Shown in pieces: positions 61,840-64,000 of a stretch of 64,000 nucleotides of DNA. Each line of letters starts with the position of its first letter. Position 1 is the first letter of the stretch. Position numbers and translations under genes: made by a program. The stretch is from a bacterium A37T11 (GTDB lineage Bacteria; Bacteroidota; Bacteroidia; Sphingobacteriales; Sphingobacteriaceae): NCBI GenBank assembly GCA_900109895.1, contig FOBR01000006.1:124001-188000 (forward strand), given 5' to 3'. The notes beneath the pieces are model-generated. The model was not told where the DNA came from. It did no database searches and was given only the letters and a program-made list of their open reading frames with translations.

Positions 61840-63999
61840 TCAAGGCTTCACGATCAGCACCGAAGGCGTATCAGACAACCAAATACTGCGTGAATCCAAT
61901 ACCTTTTTCCAACTGTCCAGGCTGATCAGCATCAGGTCATGACCGTTTAGAAACGCTTTATCGATGCGATGATCTTCTACCAAATTGATATGTTGCGGGG
62001 CGGCCAATTCAATCGCCCGGATCGATTCTTTAAAAGCAGTATTGTTTCTGATAATACCTGAAGTGTCAAGCACCGAGATGACCACTTCCCCATTCTGGAT
62101 AAGCTTTTGCATGTAAAACAGCAAAAAACTGTCATCGGCTTCAAAAATAGGAACAATAATGTGGTTGACTAAGTTCAAGTCTTTATCGATCAGAACCCCC
62201 GTCGGAATTCGCACTGATTTTAAAATGTGTTTGGTACGCTCATCAAAAATGCCGCCCCCAAACAACTTATCCGTACCCTTTAAGCTGTCATACAGTCGCT
62301 CCGGATTAATCACCCGACTCGTAAAACCAAGGATCTTACCCAAAGTAGTGCCCTCAAAAACTGACTGACCAATACCCACCAGCAACAAGTCGAAATCTCC
62401 CGTATTAGCTACCTCCGTAATCTCGGCATCAATATCATGTGCGGGTTGAAACAACGGCGTAAAATCCTGCTTGAGCCGTTCGGCCTCCTTGTGGATAAAC
62501 TGAAAACTATCTGACTCAAACTCCACCGCATTAAATTGATTGAGTTCATTGCCCGGAGATAAATGCAGGGCGGTTACAGTGGCACTATCCTTTGACTTAC
62601 GCGTCAACACATTAGCCAGACGCACCAGCAGCTGCCCTGTATAAGGATTACCAAAAGAGATCAATACATTGTACTTATCTCCACGCCGGACAATACCCCC
62701 TCCCGCCTGCTTATGAAATAATCGCTGGATCAGTTCCAATGCCGGGCCTGTCATAAACGTGGTAATGAGCGCCATCAAAACCAGAATGGCAAACATCTCG
62801 GGCGAGATTACACCCAGGTCATACCCAATATTCAGCGCGATGAGCTCCATGAGCCCCCGGGTATTCATCAAAGCACCTATGGTCAGGCTGTTTTGCCAGC
62901 TCTGGCCAACAAAACGCGCAGCCAGGGCACTGCCCAAAAATTTTCCGGTCACAGCTACGGCCACTACCGCAGCAAAAAGCTCCCAGGCAGCCGGCCCACT
63001 GATCAAGCCAACCTGCGTGCGCAAGCCCGTAAAGACAAAAAATAAAGGCAATAGTAGTACCAATGCCACATCTTCTACCTTTTCTATAAAAATGTTGCGA
63101 AATTTCAAATTGGGGGGCATGATAGCACCAGCCATAAAAGCTCCAAACAGCGCATGGATACCAATTACCTCCGTAGTCCATGAAGAGACCAGCAGCATAA
63201 TAAAAAAGATGCCGACGATGGGCTTGCTTAACCCTTCTTTATTGGAGTACATGTCGCCAATCCTGCGCAAAAACGGTCTGACAAACCGTAACATAATGCC
63301 CACGTAAGCGATGGCCAGCAAAATCGTATAGCCAGCGCTAAGAAGCGACCCTGCTTTAACTACCGCGATGACGGCGGCGAGAATGCACCAGGCGGTGATA
63401 TCATCTGCCGCCGCACAGGTAATGACCAGCGAGCCAAGCTTGGTCTTGGTAAGGCCACGCTCCTGCACGATCCTGGCCAGTACCGGAAAAGCGGTAATGC
63501 TCATGGATATGCCTATAAATAAAGCATAGGATATAAAGTGTATATGTGCCGGGGCTGTACTTTGAAAGATAAAATAAGCCAGTATCACCCCCAGGGCAAA
63601 CGGCAAGATGATGGAAGCATGACTAATGACGACTGCCTCATGTGCCTTGTTTCGAAGGACGCCCAAATCCAGTTCCATCCCCACGACAAACATAAACAGA
63701 ACCAGACCCACCTGGCTAAGCACACTCAGGTTGCCCAGGGAACTGGCAGGAAACAAAAAGGCAGAAAATTCCGGAAAATAAGTTCCCAACAAAGATGGGC
63801 CGAGAATAATGCCTGCCACGATTTCACCAATTACACCAGGTTGACCGATTTTACGGCACAAGAAGCTGAGCATGCGGGCTACCAGGATGATGACGATAAT
63901 CTGCAGCAGTAGAATAGCTACCGGATAGCTGACGTTATGCTCCACAGCATCGACAAAATGACCCCAACTCGATTGCTGGTCATCAGTAGTCAGTGGCAT
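61840..63999 (-). CDS. CPA2-type cation/proton antiporter with USP-like C-terminus
   Basis: 719 residues from the ATG at 63999; a start beyond the window edge cannot be excluded. Residues about 25-430 carry some 12 membrane helices of the Na+/H+ exchanger (KefB/CHX) type: GEIVAGIILGPSLLGTYFPE, FPVLARIVQERGLTKTKLGS, AAADDITAWCILAAVIAVVK (the conserved acidic pair) and LMNTRGLMELIALNIGYDLG. The C-terminal 280 residues contain two universal-stress-protein-like regions (VTALHLSPGNELNQF, DFDLLLVGIGQSVFEGTTLG). Likely exchanges K+ or Na+ for H+ at the inner membrane. Confidence 0.9.
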   Translation of the reverse strand: MPLTTDDQQSSWGHFVDAVEHNVSYPVAILLLQIIVIILVARMLSFLCRKIGQPGVIGEIVAGIILGPSLLGTYFPEFSAFLFPASSLGNLSVLSQVGLVLFMFVVGMELDLGVLRNKAHEAVVISHASIILPFALGVILAYFIFQSTAPAHIHFISYALFIGISMSITAFPVLARIVQERGLTKTKLGSLVITCAAADDITAWCILAAVIAVVKAGSLLSAGYTILLAIAYVGIMLRFVRPFLRRIGDMYSNKEGLSKPIVGIFFIMLLVSSWTTEVIGIHALFGAFMAGAIMPPNLKFRNIFIEKVEDVALVLLLPLFFVFTGLRTQVGLISGPAAWELFAAVVAVAVTGKFLGSALAARFVGQSWQNSLTIGALMNTRGLMELIALNIGYDLGVISPEMFAILVLMALITTFMTGPALELIQRLFHKQAGGGIVRRGDKYNVLISFGNPYTGQLLVRLANVLTRKSKDSATVTALHLSPGNELNQFNAVEFESDSFQFIHKEAERLKQDFTPLFQPAHDIDAEITEVANTGDFDLLLVGIGQSVFEGTTLGKILGFTSRVINPERLYDSLKGTDKLFGGGIFDERTKHILKSVRIPTGVLIDKDLNLVNHIIVPIFEADDSFLLFYMQKLIQNGEVVISVLDTSGIIRNNTAFKESIRAIELAAPQHINLVEDHRIDKAFLNGHDLMLISLDSWKKVLDSRSIWLSDTPSVLIVKP

Positions 64000-64000
64000 G

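Overview
The window is a Bacteroidota chromosome segment, most likely Sphingobacteriales or Chitinophagales. The evidence is five SusC/SusD (RagA/RagB) pairs, FecR/ECF surface-signalling pairs, DUF4959/DUF5000/DUF4998 lipoproteins, TlpA-type thioredoxins beside SusCD pairs, and many promoters of the Bacteroidota type (TTG, 19-20 bp, TAnnTTTG).

Layout. 1-13.7 kb, minus strand: two tandem copies of a glycan-type outer-membrane uptake block (SusC, SusD, DUF4959/5126/5000 lipoprotein, DUF4998 lipoprotein). A decayed antitoxin fragment between the copies sits where the intact antitoxin lies upstream of the other copy, so the duplicated unit probably included part of the toxin-antitoxin (TA) locus. 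13.9-15.9 kb: an intact DUF6364-like/PIN TA pair flanked by two long arrays of 21-bp units. 16.0-22.6 kb, minus strand: an island of about ten TA modules, most of them broken, several preceded by near-identical promoter cassettes, with an IS3 relic at its left edge and an XRE regulator at its right edge. 23.9-31 kb: SusC-SusD-TlpA operon (+) and small secreted cysteine-containing proteins (-). 31.2-35.6 kb: AraC-type and Crp-like regulators, a membrane protein, and a membrane-anchored LytTR-like protein whose upstream region carries a third, shorter 21-bp array. 35.6-40.1 kb: mostly debris (broken sigma factor, DUF1016/RelE chimera, a large unknown pseudogene) around an intact AAA-ATPase/PD-(D/E)XK gene. 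40.5-42.8 kb: small membrane protein, MauE-like fusion and a cysteine-containing secreted peptide. 42.9-52.3 kb and 52.6-60.7 kb, minus strand: two loci of the order sigma-FecR-SusC-SusD-TlpA; the first also has a membrane AraC regulator. 60.8-64 kb: lipoprotein gene with an in-frame stop, a small HMA-like protein and a CPA2-type cation/proton antiporter.

How it works together. FecR/ECF pairs should sense substrate in the STN-bearing SusC transporters and drive their own operons; SusD captures substrate at the surface, and the TlpA proteins and MauE-like protein suggest thiol-redox handling of the imported or secreted partner. The least explained parts are the 21-bp repeat arrays (28 units without one indel in the first), the repeated TA promoter cassette, and 21-bp-spaced direct repeats near the AraC gene and the sigma/lipoprotein divergon. 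All calls come from reading the sequence only; no database search was possible.
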